A stretch of DNA of 11,616 nt, taken from Asterionellopsis glacialis (Eukaryota > Bacillariophyta > Plagiogrammaphyceae > Rhaphoneidales > Asterionellopsidaceae). Numbering within the stretch: position 1 is the stretch's first letter; the number at the start of each line of letters is the position of its first letter. Below the pieces are notes generated by a model. It made no database searches, was not told the origin of the DNA, and saw nothing but the letters and a program-made list of their open reading frames with translations. The DNA lies in assembly GCA_014885115.2 (NCBI GenBank), contig WKLE02003057.1, positions 1 to 11,616 on the forward strand, read 5' to 3'. Both the position numbers and the translations under genes were made by a program. Shown piece after piece: positions 1 through 8,125 of this stretch.

Positions 1-215
1 TAACTCAAATCTTCAATTTTGACCATTTTTGGCCAAAGAAACCCGGAAAGATAACATTTTAATAGCGCCAGTCTTATATGTTTTGGTGCTTACAACATTA
101 TACTGGTATTTAAAATCAACGAAAGCCAATTTCGAAATTGAATGATAGTATGAATAAAAAATATTAATACTGCGCACATCATGAGAGTGAATTGGCACAG
201 AAAATATCTCTACTG

Positions 216-230
216 ACAATTGATAATTGT
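216..230. repeat. Palindrome abutting the telomere-type repeat
   Basis: A perfect inverted repeat, ACAATT-gat-AATTGT, with 6-bp arms and a 3-nt centre. It ends three bases before the CCCTAA-type repeats begin. No function is assigned. Confidence 0.7.
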
Positions 231-233
231 GAA

Positions 234-252
234 CTAACCCTAACCCTAACCC
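234..252. repeat. Interstitial telomere-type repeat (CTAACC)3
   Basis: Three uninterrupted units of CTAACC, equivalent to TTAGGG on the other strand, followed by further C-rich sequence. TTAGGG is the telomere repeat reported for diatoms and many other eukaryotes. The orientation, C-rich on the strand read left to right, is that of a left chromosome end. The tract is internal, with unique sequence on its left. It could be a relic of a healed break, a telomerase insertion, a telobox-like protein-binding site, or chance. Confidence 0.7.
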
Positions 253-564
253 CTCCCTCCAGAATATCTCAATCTTACATAGTTTTACTAACTTGGGCAG
301 TACCTTTCTGTTTCAATTTGTGGTGAGTTTGTTTCATTGAGTATATGGCTAAATTGATTGCAATAGAATGGTATGTCTTTGTTTTTCGAGTAGCTAGGAG
401 GAGCTACAATAGTGCTTTGACAAGTTCTTTCGCATCATTGCATCATGGTGTGAAAAATGATATTTTCAAACTTTTAAATTGTTTGACTATAAAATTGAAT
501 TTTTGATTTAATTGTTTTTCTATCAGAGAACGAACACAGATCCTAAAATTTACATGGAGGACCA

Positions 565-1206
565 TCAAAAAATGTGGTCGATTATTGAAAGAAAAATCCA
601 TGAAAGAATGCTCTTAACAAATAGTCCTGGTACATAAGGTAATGCTCCTACTATAAAAATATTTTGGAACGAAACTTGCTGCACATTTGATGTATTGCCT
701 TTTGATTCTATTTCACGATTTTTGTAAAAAAGCTTCCGCACGTATAGGAAAAAAACGCCACATAAAAGTGTTACAGATTGTGAAATTACGGCAATAGTAA
801 ATGTAGTGAAGAACGGAGGAGGACGGAATGATGACAGTCCCTCCTTTTCTGATTTCAATTCTTCTTGTTGTTGGGGTAAAAGCCACCCTGCTATACCTGC
901 GCAAGGAATCATCCCAAAGACATATCCTATGGACGGTCTTACTCCATTGTGTATATACAACCAGAGACACATGTGCAATACAGCTCCTCCCGTACCAATT
1001 TTTGGACCAAAACGCATTCCTCCTACGGTGGCTGCCAGTGTATGCAATGTCACAGGTGGTGATGTGATACCACTTGTATTATTGGTTTGAATCGTTGGCA
1101 AATCAAACGCAAATCTGCCTCCTAGGTAAATCGAAGCACACAAAACTGTGGAACAAGTGATACCCCTTGCAGCTTCTGCCGATACTGGTAAAAATTGAAG
1201 TAACAT
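565..1206 (-). CDS. bioY: BioY-family biotin transporter (S component), eukaryotic
   Basis: This encodes a 213-residue hydrophobic protein of the BioY family, the substrate-binding membrane component of energy-coupling-factor biotin transporters. In bacteria BioY works with EcfA/EcfT ATPase partners, and some solitary BioY proteins also support biotin uptake. Three family signatures are visible in order: PVTLHT (residues 51-56), followed by an Ala/Gly-rich helix ending FGPKIG; PSIGYVFG (91-98), matching the bacterial GPTGGYLLGF block; and LPYVPGLFVKS (189-199), matching the C-terminal PFLPGDLIK block. Length fits the usual 180-200 residues, but the loop between the first two blocks is short. 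I chose the ATG at 1206; the open frame runs slightly further to a TTG, which is not a likely eukaryotic start. A pyrimidine-rich stretch ending TTTTACCAG just inside the frame could be a 3' splice site, so an unseen upstream exon with a targeting peptide is possible. It is divergent from the phosphoglycerate mutase gene. The membrane it occupies (plastid envelope, plasma membrane or other) cannot be told. Confidence 0.82.
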   Translation of the reverse strand: MLLQFLPVSAEAARGITCSTVLCASIYLGGRFAFDLPTIQTNNTSGITSPPVTLHTLAATVGGMRFGPKIGTGGAVLHMCLWLYIHNGVRPSIGYVFGMIPCAGIAGWLLPQQQEELKSEKEGLSSFRPPPFFTTFTIAVISQSVTLLCGVFFLYVRKLFYKNREIESKGNTSNVQQVSFQNIFIVGALPYVPGLFVKSILSWIFLSIIDHIF

Positions 1207-1866
1207 CGCAATTATTTTCAAGGTGACAGGAAGTTACAGCAATTTGTTGCAATACTGCCTTTAATGCCTACTTCATCTGTTAAATTTGTTTACTGAAAGA
1301 TCGTGAGTCAGAGTAGAGTAGCCTTGTTCTAATGCAGACAGCCGCGAACGAAATGAAAGAGAAGTGATATGAAAACGTTTCTTGGGGTATCTTCTTTGAT
1401 GCCATTTCCCATTTCCCACATTCATTCCCCGTATGACATGAACCCTCTTCTTCGAACTTGTGGGATATTTTAATCGAATGAGTCAAACGCTATTGGAATG
1501 TCAAGTCAAGAGCAATCGTACAATGTACAGACGGTAGGTACGTCATATGAAATTTCTTTTTCAAATATGGTTTGACTCATAACCAACAGAAGCCAATCAC
1601 ATTGCAGCCCCTCTTTCATGTCTTCAACATGTTTCAGAACCCTTGGTTGGATCTCTTTAAAAAAAAAAGATCGATCGTCTAAAGTCCTACCTGGTACTTC
1701 TTAGACCGTAGGAAGCCGCCGAGGCATACTAGAGGACTAACTACTGTTACTGTGATCCATTTTTTCGTTGCAATTTTTTGTGTGTTGACACCGAACAAGC
1801 ACCCCACACGCAGATTGAACTTCAACAGACATTGACAACTGGAACAATACTTTGTTTAGAAATATC
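1207..1866. promoter_or_regulatory. Divergent regulatory region between BioY and phosphoglycerate mutase
   Basis: This 660-bp spacer separates two divergently transcribed genes and must hold both promoters and 5' untranslated regions. Visible candidate sites are TGAGTCA at 1304-1310 and 1479-1485, TGACTCA at 1573-1579, a CRE-like TACGTCAT at 1539-1546, and a CCAAT box at 1593-1597. A run of ten or so A residues followed by GATCGATCG lies near 1660-1677. A near-match to the dispersed GTACC-GGTAC palindrome sits at 1687-1697, inside a short hairpin with GTCTAA/TTAGAC arms. TGASTCA and ACGTCA are binding cores of bZIP factors, and ACGTCA-type elements mediate CO2/cAMP responses in a diatom carbonic anhydrase promoter. 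Assigning them to these genes is inference. Confidence 0.5.
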
Positions 1867-3040
1867 ATGATGAAGAATACGGTTTTGTTCATGGCGTTGG
1901 CGTCATTAGCCACGTCCATCAATGCTTTTACGGCTCCCCGCGGTAGTACCTTTGTTGGTAATTCTAATGCACTTGTAGCACCTCGGTAAGGTCATACGAT
2001 ATTCTTCGTGGTAAAGATTCTTCACCTCCGACCAAAGATTCTTCATGTTATAATTTTGGATACTATTCTCATTTTCATGCTTTACCTCATCTTGTTATGT
2101 CCGGCTTTGTAACAGTCCTACTCCTCGCAATAATGCCCGTTCTGGAAAAAGTTGCTTGGAGATGAAGTACACTCTTGTTCTTGTTAGGCATGGAGAATCA
2201 ACTTGGAACAATGAAAACAGGTTTACTGGATGGTATGATTGTCCACTCTCGGAAAAGGGTGAAGGAGAAGCTCATGCAGGTGGAAAACTTCTCCGAGAGG
2301 CAGGATATAACTTTGATATCGCCTACACCTCTACTCTGAAGCGTGCCATCAAAACCTTGTGGATTGTCCTTGAAGAAATGGATCTCATGTACATCCCTAT
2401 CGTTAACACTTGGCGTTTGAATGAGAGGCATTATGTAAGTACTTTTAAAATGAATACTACGTTTGGAAGAATTCCAATTAGATTCATGCAATGATCTTAT
2501 CTATTTTTTCGTGTTGATGTATGCGATATATATTGTGTGTAGGGTGCACTTCAAGGGCTCAACAAGCAGGAGACTGTTGATAAGCATGGAAAGGACCAAG
2601 TTTTGGTTTGGCGTCGATCATATGATATCCCCCCACCTCCTCTAGATGAAGATGCGGAGATGTACCCAGGAAAGGATCCTCGTTACAAAGATGTTGCAAA
2701 AGAAGACATTCCTCTTACTGAATCTCTCAAATTAACAGAAGATCGTTTCATGCCTGATTGGGAAAATGTTTTGGCACCTGAAATCAAATCTGGCAAAAAG
2801 GTATTGATTGCTGCACATGGAAACACCTTGAGAGCCTTGGTCAAACATTTGGATGGCATTTCATCGGATGAAATTACTGGCTTGAACATTCCCACCGGTG
2901 TCCCACTTGTCTATGAACTTGATGAAGATCTCAAACCTATCCCTCATCCTGATGCCATTGCTCCTCTTCAAGGACATTACCTTGGAGATTTGGAAGATGT
3001 CCGAAACAGGATTGGTGCTGTTATGGCACAGACCAAGTAA
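1867..3040 (+). CDS. Plastid-targeted 2,3-bisphosphoglycerate-dependent phosphoglycerate mutase (3 exons)
   Basis: This enzyme interconverts 3- and 2-phosphoglycerate in lower glycolysis through a phosphohistidine intermediate. Exons are 1867-1985, 2116-2434 and 2543-3040, giving 311 residues; both introns are GT-AG (GTAAGG...ACAG and GTAAGT...GTAG) and the frame closes exactly. The core, from about residue 56, is close in length to the roughly 250-residue bacterial enzyme. Motifs seen are RHGES with phospho-acceptor His65, [25 protein letters not shown] spanning the second junction (Glu143-Gly147), [18 protein letters not shown], and AAHGNTLR with the second catalytic His238. No catalytic residue is missing. 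Residues 1-20 form a hydrophobic signal peptide ending NA-F, followed by TAPRGS and a stretch to about residue 53 rich in Ser, Thr, Arg, Pro and Asn with no acidic residue. That is the Phe-type bipartite signal used for import into diatom plastids. It indicates a plastid arm of lower glycolysis that could supply phosphoenolpyruvate or pyruvate there. Confidence 0.95.
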
Positions 3041-3626
3041 AGTAAATATAACTTTGCTAAACGCTTGATGTCATGAAAGCATGGAAAGATATTTTGTCTG
3101 TTTGTAGCAGTAAAAATGTACTAGTACGTTATGATACTTTCCATAGTTTTTTCATTATTATTTTTGACAGGTTTTTCACCAAGAACAAAAAAATTGTCTT
3201 AGGTATATTTATGGCTGTCTTGTAGTTTGTCTTGCCTTGTCTTGTTCTAATTTTTCGACCTCTTTTTGACAAAATTAATTTGAGAACTCGCGTTAATGTG
3301 TCGTGCAATAAATACGATTAAAGAGGAATATAAATCTGGAGGCGAAGATCGATTGCCGCCTGTTCTTCTGTCCACCGAATGAAATCTTTTATATCGGAGG
3401 CGGGACAATCTGGTATCTTATAAACAAATTCAATTCCGATTGAGCCGACCGCAATGCATGAGCACGATAGTCAACAAATGACTCTGCTCTCTGCAATCTA
3501 TGTACTGAACTGTTCTGTTCACAGAACCAACAGTGACAATAAGCTGTCGATACTTTTGGTAACTCGATCCAACAAGTCACATAAGAGCTATATATCTTTC
3601 AACATAACAGCAGAGAGGCAAAAAAG
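3041..3626. other. Spacer between phosphoglycerate mutase and the glycoside hydrolase-like gene
   Basis: This tandem-gene spacer should contain the 3' untranslated region of the mutase and the promoter of the next gene. The first part is T-rich, with several TGTCTTG or near-TGTCTTG words in 3190-3245. A TATATA stretch at about 3588-3593 lies roughly 35 bases upstream of the next ATG; another TATAAAT is near 3330. The short minus-strand open frame across 3389-3580 shows no family features and I do not call it. Confidence 0.45.
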
Positions 3627-5581
3627 ATGATGCTGCGCTCTGGTGTTCTAGTTTTAAAGTATCTCTTTCTGTGTTGGTGTTTAGTTACTGCTAGTCCATC
3701 CTTTTCTGATTGTCGTCCACCACAAGGCAGCACGTATCTTACCATTGGTCAGGTGTGTCAATCTTGATAGGTAGAAGTGGACCTGAGTTTTAAAATATCT
3801 GCTAACAACCTTACATCTATACATGTTTTGTTATTCTAAAAAAAAAATTGTAGGATTTATTTTCTATCAATGAGTACATAATCGAGCAGTACAATGCAAC
3901 TTTGCACCAATCGTCATATTCTCCCCAAACTACGATGTCAACATTTGCTCCTGCTGCAGCTATGGTGTATTCGGATATTCAAACTCTTCGAGGGTTGGAT
4001 AAGCCTGTTGATTACGGCTCCGGTATTGAGTATGCAGATGGTATTCTTGACTCGTTGTTTCCTGAAGGTGTCGGTCTACAGGTAAGAAATAAATGCATTC
4101 TATTAACTTTCAAGACACTAATGGTTGTACACATTTCCGTCCTCAACTTATTTCCCGATGTCATTCTGAAAATAGATTGGAATGTGGCTTAACGGAACAG
4201 ATGGTTGTAAAGATATTATAAGCGGTACACTCGATAAAAACATTGATCGGTTGATGAATTATTTACAGGGATGCAAAGCAACAAAAGTATTCTTAAGAGT
4301 TGGTTATGGTACGTTGTCAAATCTTTCCTTCTATATAGCTTTCGTCTAGAACTCACACGAGCATTTTTATATTATGTTCAACCTCCTTCTAAACTTTCTT
4401 TGTAAATACTTTTAGAGTTTGATAACCCATCGTTTGGATATTCAGATGATCCTGACTCTTACATTAAAGCTTATCAAAAGATTTTTGATAAATGTAAAAA
4501 TGCAGATTGGTCCTGCAGAGACAAGGTCAAGTTTGTTTGGCATTCGTGGGCTGCTCCAAGAGCTGAAGGTGTAGGACTAGTTGATTTTTACCCTGGTGAT
4601 AGTTTTGTTGATTGGATTGGAATCTCAATCTTTCAGCAGTTTTTTCCTTGGGCACCGTGGGCTGGTCACTTACATGATTTGGAAGAAGTTTTGGAATTCG
4701 CAATTGCAAATGACAAGGCAAGTCGGGTATCCTTGTCTCCCTTTTACGGCCCCTTCTTGACGTAACTATCTTCTCAATACCAGTTGCTGTTCCTTTTTCT
4801 CTGCTCAGCCGACTATTATCGCAGAATCGACACCATTTGGAGGCATTGACCTTGATGCCGAACTAGTTGAGGAATTCGACCTAGGTGATGCATGGGAGAG
4901 ATGGTTTCAACCTACTTTAGATTTGATTGATAAATACGGTGAGTTATCGTTGTTGAATTTGTTGTACCTGTAAAAAACCTCTCTTACACAAGTTGCTTGT
5001 TTGTCTTTCGTTGGCACCAAGATATCGGAATGTGGTCATACATAAATTGTGACTGGGAGAGTCAACCGATGTGGTACGTATCAAATCCAGGTCACACCAG
5101 AGAAGGCTGGTCTTTTTTGTTGTTGCTGTAATTGTTCGGTTTTTCCAAGTGCGACTGACCGATGTCTGTTGTTGCGCATCCTTGACATCGTTTCTTTCAT
5201 TCCATTAGGCACAATGTTGGTTTTGGTGAAACCAGATTGTCTACCAACCAGTTTGTAATGAAAAAGTGGCAAGACTTGATTCTACGAGAAGGGTCAGGGC
5301 GGACGTTTCTCATGGCTGGGTCACTCAACAATTGCGAACCGCCAGATGATGTGGACGACGTTCCCTCAACTCCACAAGAAGAGTCATTGAAGCTGTCAAT
5401 GGACAAGAGTCTACTAGGTGGTCATGCAAAAGGCGGAGCATTGCTTCTTGCATCATTCTTTGTGCTCATTTTTGTTTTCGTTAGGAAAAGGCACAACAGG
5501 CACATCATTTCCCTGGATCAAGAAGAGAAGGTGCACTCTAAATATGGAACGATTGATGGCACAAATTGTGACTCATTGTAG
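3627..5581 (+). CDS. Secreted/type I membrane glycoside hydrolase-like protein, GH26-like (7 exons)
   Basis: Seven exons give 447 residues: 3627-3752, 3854-4081, 4176-4308, 4416-4717, 4809-4938, 5022-5073 and 5209-5581; all phases join cleanly. Residues 1-27 are an N-terminal signal peptide. The body looks like a TIM-barrel hydrolase of clan GH-A, most like family 26 (beta-mannanase/beta-1,3-xylanase type). FLRVGYEFDNP holds Glu163 as candidate acid/base. KFVWHSW and the YPGDSFVDWIGISIF block resemble bacterial GH26-like proteins. PTIIAESTPFGG holds Glu269 as candidate nucleophile, and IGMWSYINCDW follows. After an acidic, Pro/Ser-containing linker (about 366-395) comes one hydrophobic helix (about 399-415), then RKRHNRH and a short polar tail, so the domain should face the lumen or outside. 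Introns are 83-135 nt; intron 4 starts with GC rather than GT. The substrate is unknown: mannan-type wall polysaccharide or an endomembrane glycan are both possible. Clan-level assignment is fairly secure; the family and activity are not. Confidence 0.78.
4718..4808 (+). other. Non-canonical GC-AG intron in the glycoside hydrolase-like gene
   Basis: The exon end AAG is followed by GCAAGT, and the intron ends CTGCTCAG, matching the strict consensus seen in known GC-AG introns. Using it joins ...ANDK to PTIIAEST in frame, the usual spacing before a clan GH-A nucleophile. A GT donor nine bases downstream (CGG|GTATCC) would also keep frame and add Ala-Ser-Arg, but is a poorer donor. Both could be used. 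Confidence 0.65.
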
Positions 5582-5791
5582 ACTTGATTGTGATGAAGGA
5601 GGGAGTTTTTGTAGGATTGTGACGTAGCCCAGTTGACATTCAAACTGGATTTACTAATTATGAACTTCGGTGTAACGCAAGGAGTATTTCTGGCGAAAAA
5701 AAGCGTATTACCTTTTTAAGTTGGAAACGTTAAACATGGTGTGAGCTCCTTATATAGATGTATATTTGTATATATATGTACATTCACCGTT
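5582..5791. other. Convergent 3' spacer between hydrolase and acyltransferase genes
   Basis: Only 210 bp separate the stop codons of two genes that face each other, so their 3' untranslated regions probably lie close together or overlap. The right half is a TATA-rich stretch (about 5751-5780) that could supply termination or polyadenylation signals in both directions. No gene is seen. Confidence 0.45.
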
Positions 5792-7239
5792 CTATTTTGA
5801 TGTTGACTGTATTTTTAGTTTGTGCTCGGCAACAGTTTCTTGTGCTAACTTTTCAAGTTCAGTTTCTATTCGTTTTGTTATTTTGTGATACAATTCCTTT
5901 TCAACGTCATTTGAATCCCACTTGTTATGAAAGTCACGTCCCTCCGATATTGTGTTTACTGTATCATCTGATGTTGATTCATACGTCCACAGTCGTCCGT
6001 GTTTCTTTTCGTGAGCATCAATTAGGTCATCAAAATGTATTTCTCTCCCAAACTTGACAAGTACCTGTAGTGGTTCACCACCAAAGAATAATTTTTCTTT
6101 CAAATAAGTTTTTCCTTTGTCATCTTGTGGCAACAAATTTTCCATACCTGCATGAGCAAAGGGTATGACACGTGGACGAACAGGTGCATGAGCAATAAGT
6201 TTACCCACACCCCATTTTAATTTACCCTTGACTGTGGCATCGCCGGGATCATCTGTATTTAGACGTTTACCACGTCCACCTAATGCCCAATCCTGCCAAA
6301 CGCCACCCTCTGGAAAAAGATGTACCCATTCCCCCGCTGCCAAATGTCGTGCAAAGTCTAATAATAACTTTTGATCGATTGATCCGCCTCGACATATCGG
6401 TAATACTTGGCCAGCACCTACATATTTTATATGCATGGATCCATTTTGATTTTTTGTAAAGAAACCGAAACAAGCAAAGAGATGAATTCATTCCTGCATA
6501 TAAATAAGTTTCAGAACCTACACCCATGTGGGGTAAAAAGGGGGCAAATCAATAGACAACAGTTTACAAGTGCGGATGACTTACCAAGATATCCTTTCAC
6601 GATACCAGGAAGTGCATCATTAAAGCAATATTCTTGAGAACATATACCCCACCGGTTATACTTTGGTTGTAGAGCCATCCACCAAGGAAGAATACCAGTC
6701 ATAACACCAGGGTCGTCAAAGAGAGATCGATGATTGGATACTGTCACTAGCCCTCTAGTAGTACTAGTAGTATTGTCGGTAGCAGGAGTGCCACCACTAC
6801 CTTGTCTTCTATTATCGTCACCTCTTGTTATTTGTCGTCCTTCTCCTAACACAGCTTTGACAAAGGTTTGATAATGTTCATCATCTTTTAAATCATAGGT
6901 ACCATATGTATTCATAAAGGTTCGAATAGCAATAGTTGTAATACCAATAGACAATATACGTGCCATTTCTAATATAGGTGGTGTATGGTCACGAATGTAT
7001 GGATTTTTAGAAGAACAAAAAAATTCTTTGGAACGATCAAGACCATCTACAACATTACCATTACCACTATTAGTAGTAGTATGATTGTCATTTGAGACTA
7101 TTGTTTTAGAAGTAGTAGTATTTTGACGGGACCGGTCAGCTATGGGACGATAATACCATGCTCCAGTAAAGGATGTACCGAAAAGTAAAGCAATAGACGT
7201 ACGTGCCTTGGGCATCCGAGCAGTTCGCCAATGATTCAT
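5792..7239 (-). CDS. Tafazzin-like phospholipid-lysophospholipid acyltransferase (2 exons)
   Basis: Tafazzin is a mitochondrial transacylase that remodels cardiolipin acyl chains; it belongs to the PlsC/LPLAT acyltransferase fold. Exon 1 is 7239-6585 and exon 2 is 6417-5792, joined across a 167-nt GTAAGT...GTAG intron, giving 426 residues. Diagnostic blocks are TVSNHRSLFDDPGVM (HX4D: His170, Asp175), close to the tafazzin TVSNHxSCxDDP form; GICSQEYCF; GAGQVLPICRG just after the junction; GEWVHLFPEGGVWQD (residues 247-261) in place of the tafazzin FPEGKVN block; then KLKWGVGKLIA and PFAHAGMENLLP. The N-terminus is basic with one hydrophobic segment (about 15-30), compatible with mitochondrial membrane association. 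The protein is longer than animal tafazzin (about 290 residues) because of two Thr/Asn/Gly-rich inserts, at about 38-65 and 134-163, encoded partly by ACT/ACC triplet runs. The start is a true ATG with no better upstream choice. Paralogous lysophospholipid acyltransferases are an alternative, but the block order favours tafazzin. Confidence 0.88.
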
Positions 7240-7258
7240 ATTTTTGGGTTATTTTCTT

Positions 7259-7273
7259 TGTGTGTGTGTGTGT
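7259..7273. repeat. (TG)n microsatellite
   Basis: About seven uninterrupted TG dinucleotides, roughly 20 bases upstream of the tafazzin-like start codon, in its presumed 5' untranslated region or core promoter. It is likely length-polymorphic. Confidence 0.85.
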
Positions 7274-7812
7274 AAATGAGAGCACTCTCGGATGAGAGGA
7301 CTAGAAAAAAAAAAAGATCGTTTTCGAAATAAATAAGATCTTCGTTACCAACTAGCTTCTGGTCTATCTCTAGTCCTATAAATTCAAAAAATATGTGTTG
7401 GGGAAGACAACAGGGTTCTTATTGTTTTTGTTTGTTGCTGCTGTTGTTTTCGATATTAAACACCTTTCCGTGTATTGTTGAAATACTAGGCCGAATTCAG
7501 AAACTGTTTTTGAAAATAGTCTCTAATTAAAAGAGAACTGGTTTTCAAAAAAATAATATTCTATTTCAGTTGTGAAGAAACATCCATACGATATGTTATG
7601 CGGAGAATGTCCAAAATCTTGTCGGAGGGTTGTGTGTCGAGTGTCGGCATACACAAAAAAAGGAAAAAATGTGGAAAAGTCAGGCACAGACAGATGCAAG
7701 TATGCGCGTTGGCAGTGTTGGCACAACAGATGTGACCAAACTCCATTCATGGCCGCTCAAAGAAAATTGGACGTCGCAGTGGGGGCTCCCTCCAATGCAA
7801 GACGGCAAACAG

Positions 7813-7845
7813 GTACCGGTACATTTGTCTTTTGTACCCAGGTAC
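7813..7845. repeat. Pair of GTACC/GGTAC palindromes
   Basis: GTACCGGTAC at 7813-7822 is a perfect 10-bp palindrome. GTACC-CA-GGTAC at 7834-7845 has the same arms with a 2-nt centre. Both lie in the spacer upstream of the ALKBH6-like gene. The same arms recur at 9839-9849, 10955-10965 and 11042-11052. Confidence 0.7.
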
Positions 7846-8117
7846 ACGTAAAATTAGATGGTACTGCCCGTCCGTTTAGGGATAACGCGAACCGTGAGAC
7901 GATCTTTTTTCCTTTCACACGCTCGCTCGATAGAGAAAGAAAGAAACAGGAAAACACTCTCTGACAACATACCGACATAACAAACACACCGGCCTGATTG
8001 AGCCAAAGACCAATAGCTAAGTTGAAATTACTTTCTCAACAATACATTATTTTTTGAAATCACTCTAAATCCATACCAATTCAACGTCTTCTTGGGAGGT
8101 TGTAGCCAAAATAGAGA

Positions 8118-8125
8118 TATAAATA
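8118..8125 (+). promoter_or_regulatory. Candidate TATA box of the ALKBH6-like gene
   Basis: TATAAATA is a textbook TATA element in the correct orientation. It is only 25 bases from the ATG at 8150, so if used with normal 25-30 bp spacing the transcript would begin almost at the start codon. Either the leader is extremely short or the element is not the working TATA box. Confidence 0.35.

Larger units (their letters stand above)
1..564. other. Gene-free left flank, 3' side of the BioY gene
   Basis: No coding region with an ATG start and recognisable content is seen here on either strand. The sequence is AT-rich and unique apart from a short telomere-type repeat with an adjacent palindrome (annotated separately). 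It would include the 3' untranslated region of the minus-strand BioY gene next door. No clear polyadenylation signal can be singled out because A/T-rich hexamers are common throughout. Confidence 0.5.

Noticed and set aside
234..252. True chromosome end
   Set aside because: There are only three telomere-type units, and unique sequence continues on both sides.
806..1090. Plus-strand open frames opposite the BioY gene
   Set aside because: They lie on the complement of a well-supported BioY frame and have no family features; they are shadows.
1280..1486. Minus-strand frame upstream of BioY as a possible first exon
   Set aside because: It has no clear GT donor joining it in frame to the BioY exon, starts at TTG, and does not look like a targeting peptide.
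3389..3580. Short minus-strand frame between the mutase and hydrolase genes
   Set aside because: It has about 63 codons, no recognisable motif and no promoter context; it is likely chance.
6267..6527. Minus-strand frame spanning the acyltransferase intron
   Set aside because: It uses the wrong frame of exon 2 and reads through the intron. The spliced frame restores the conserved GAGQVLPICRG block.
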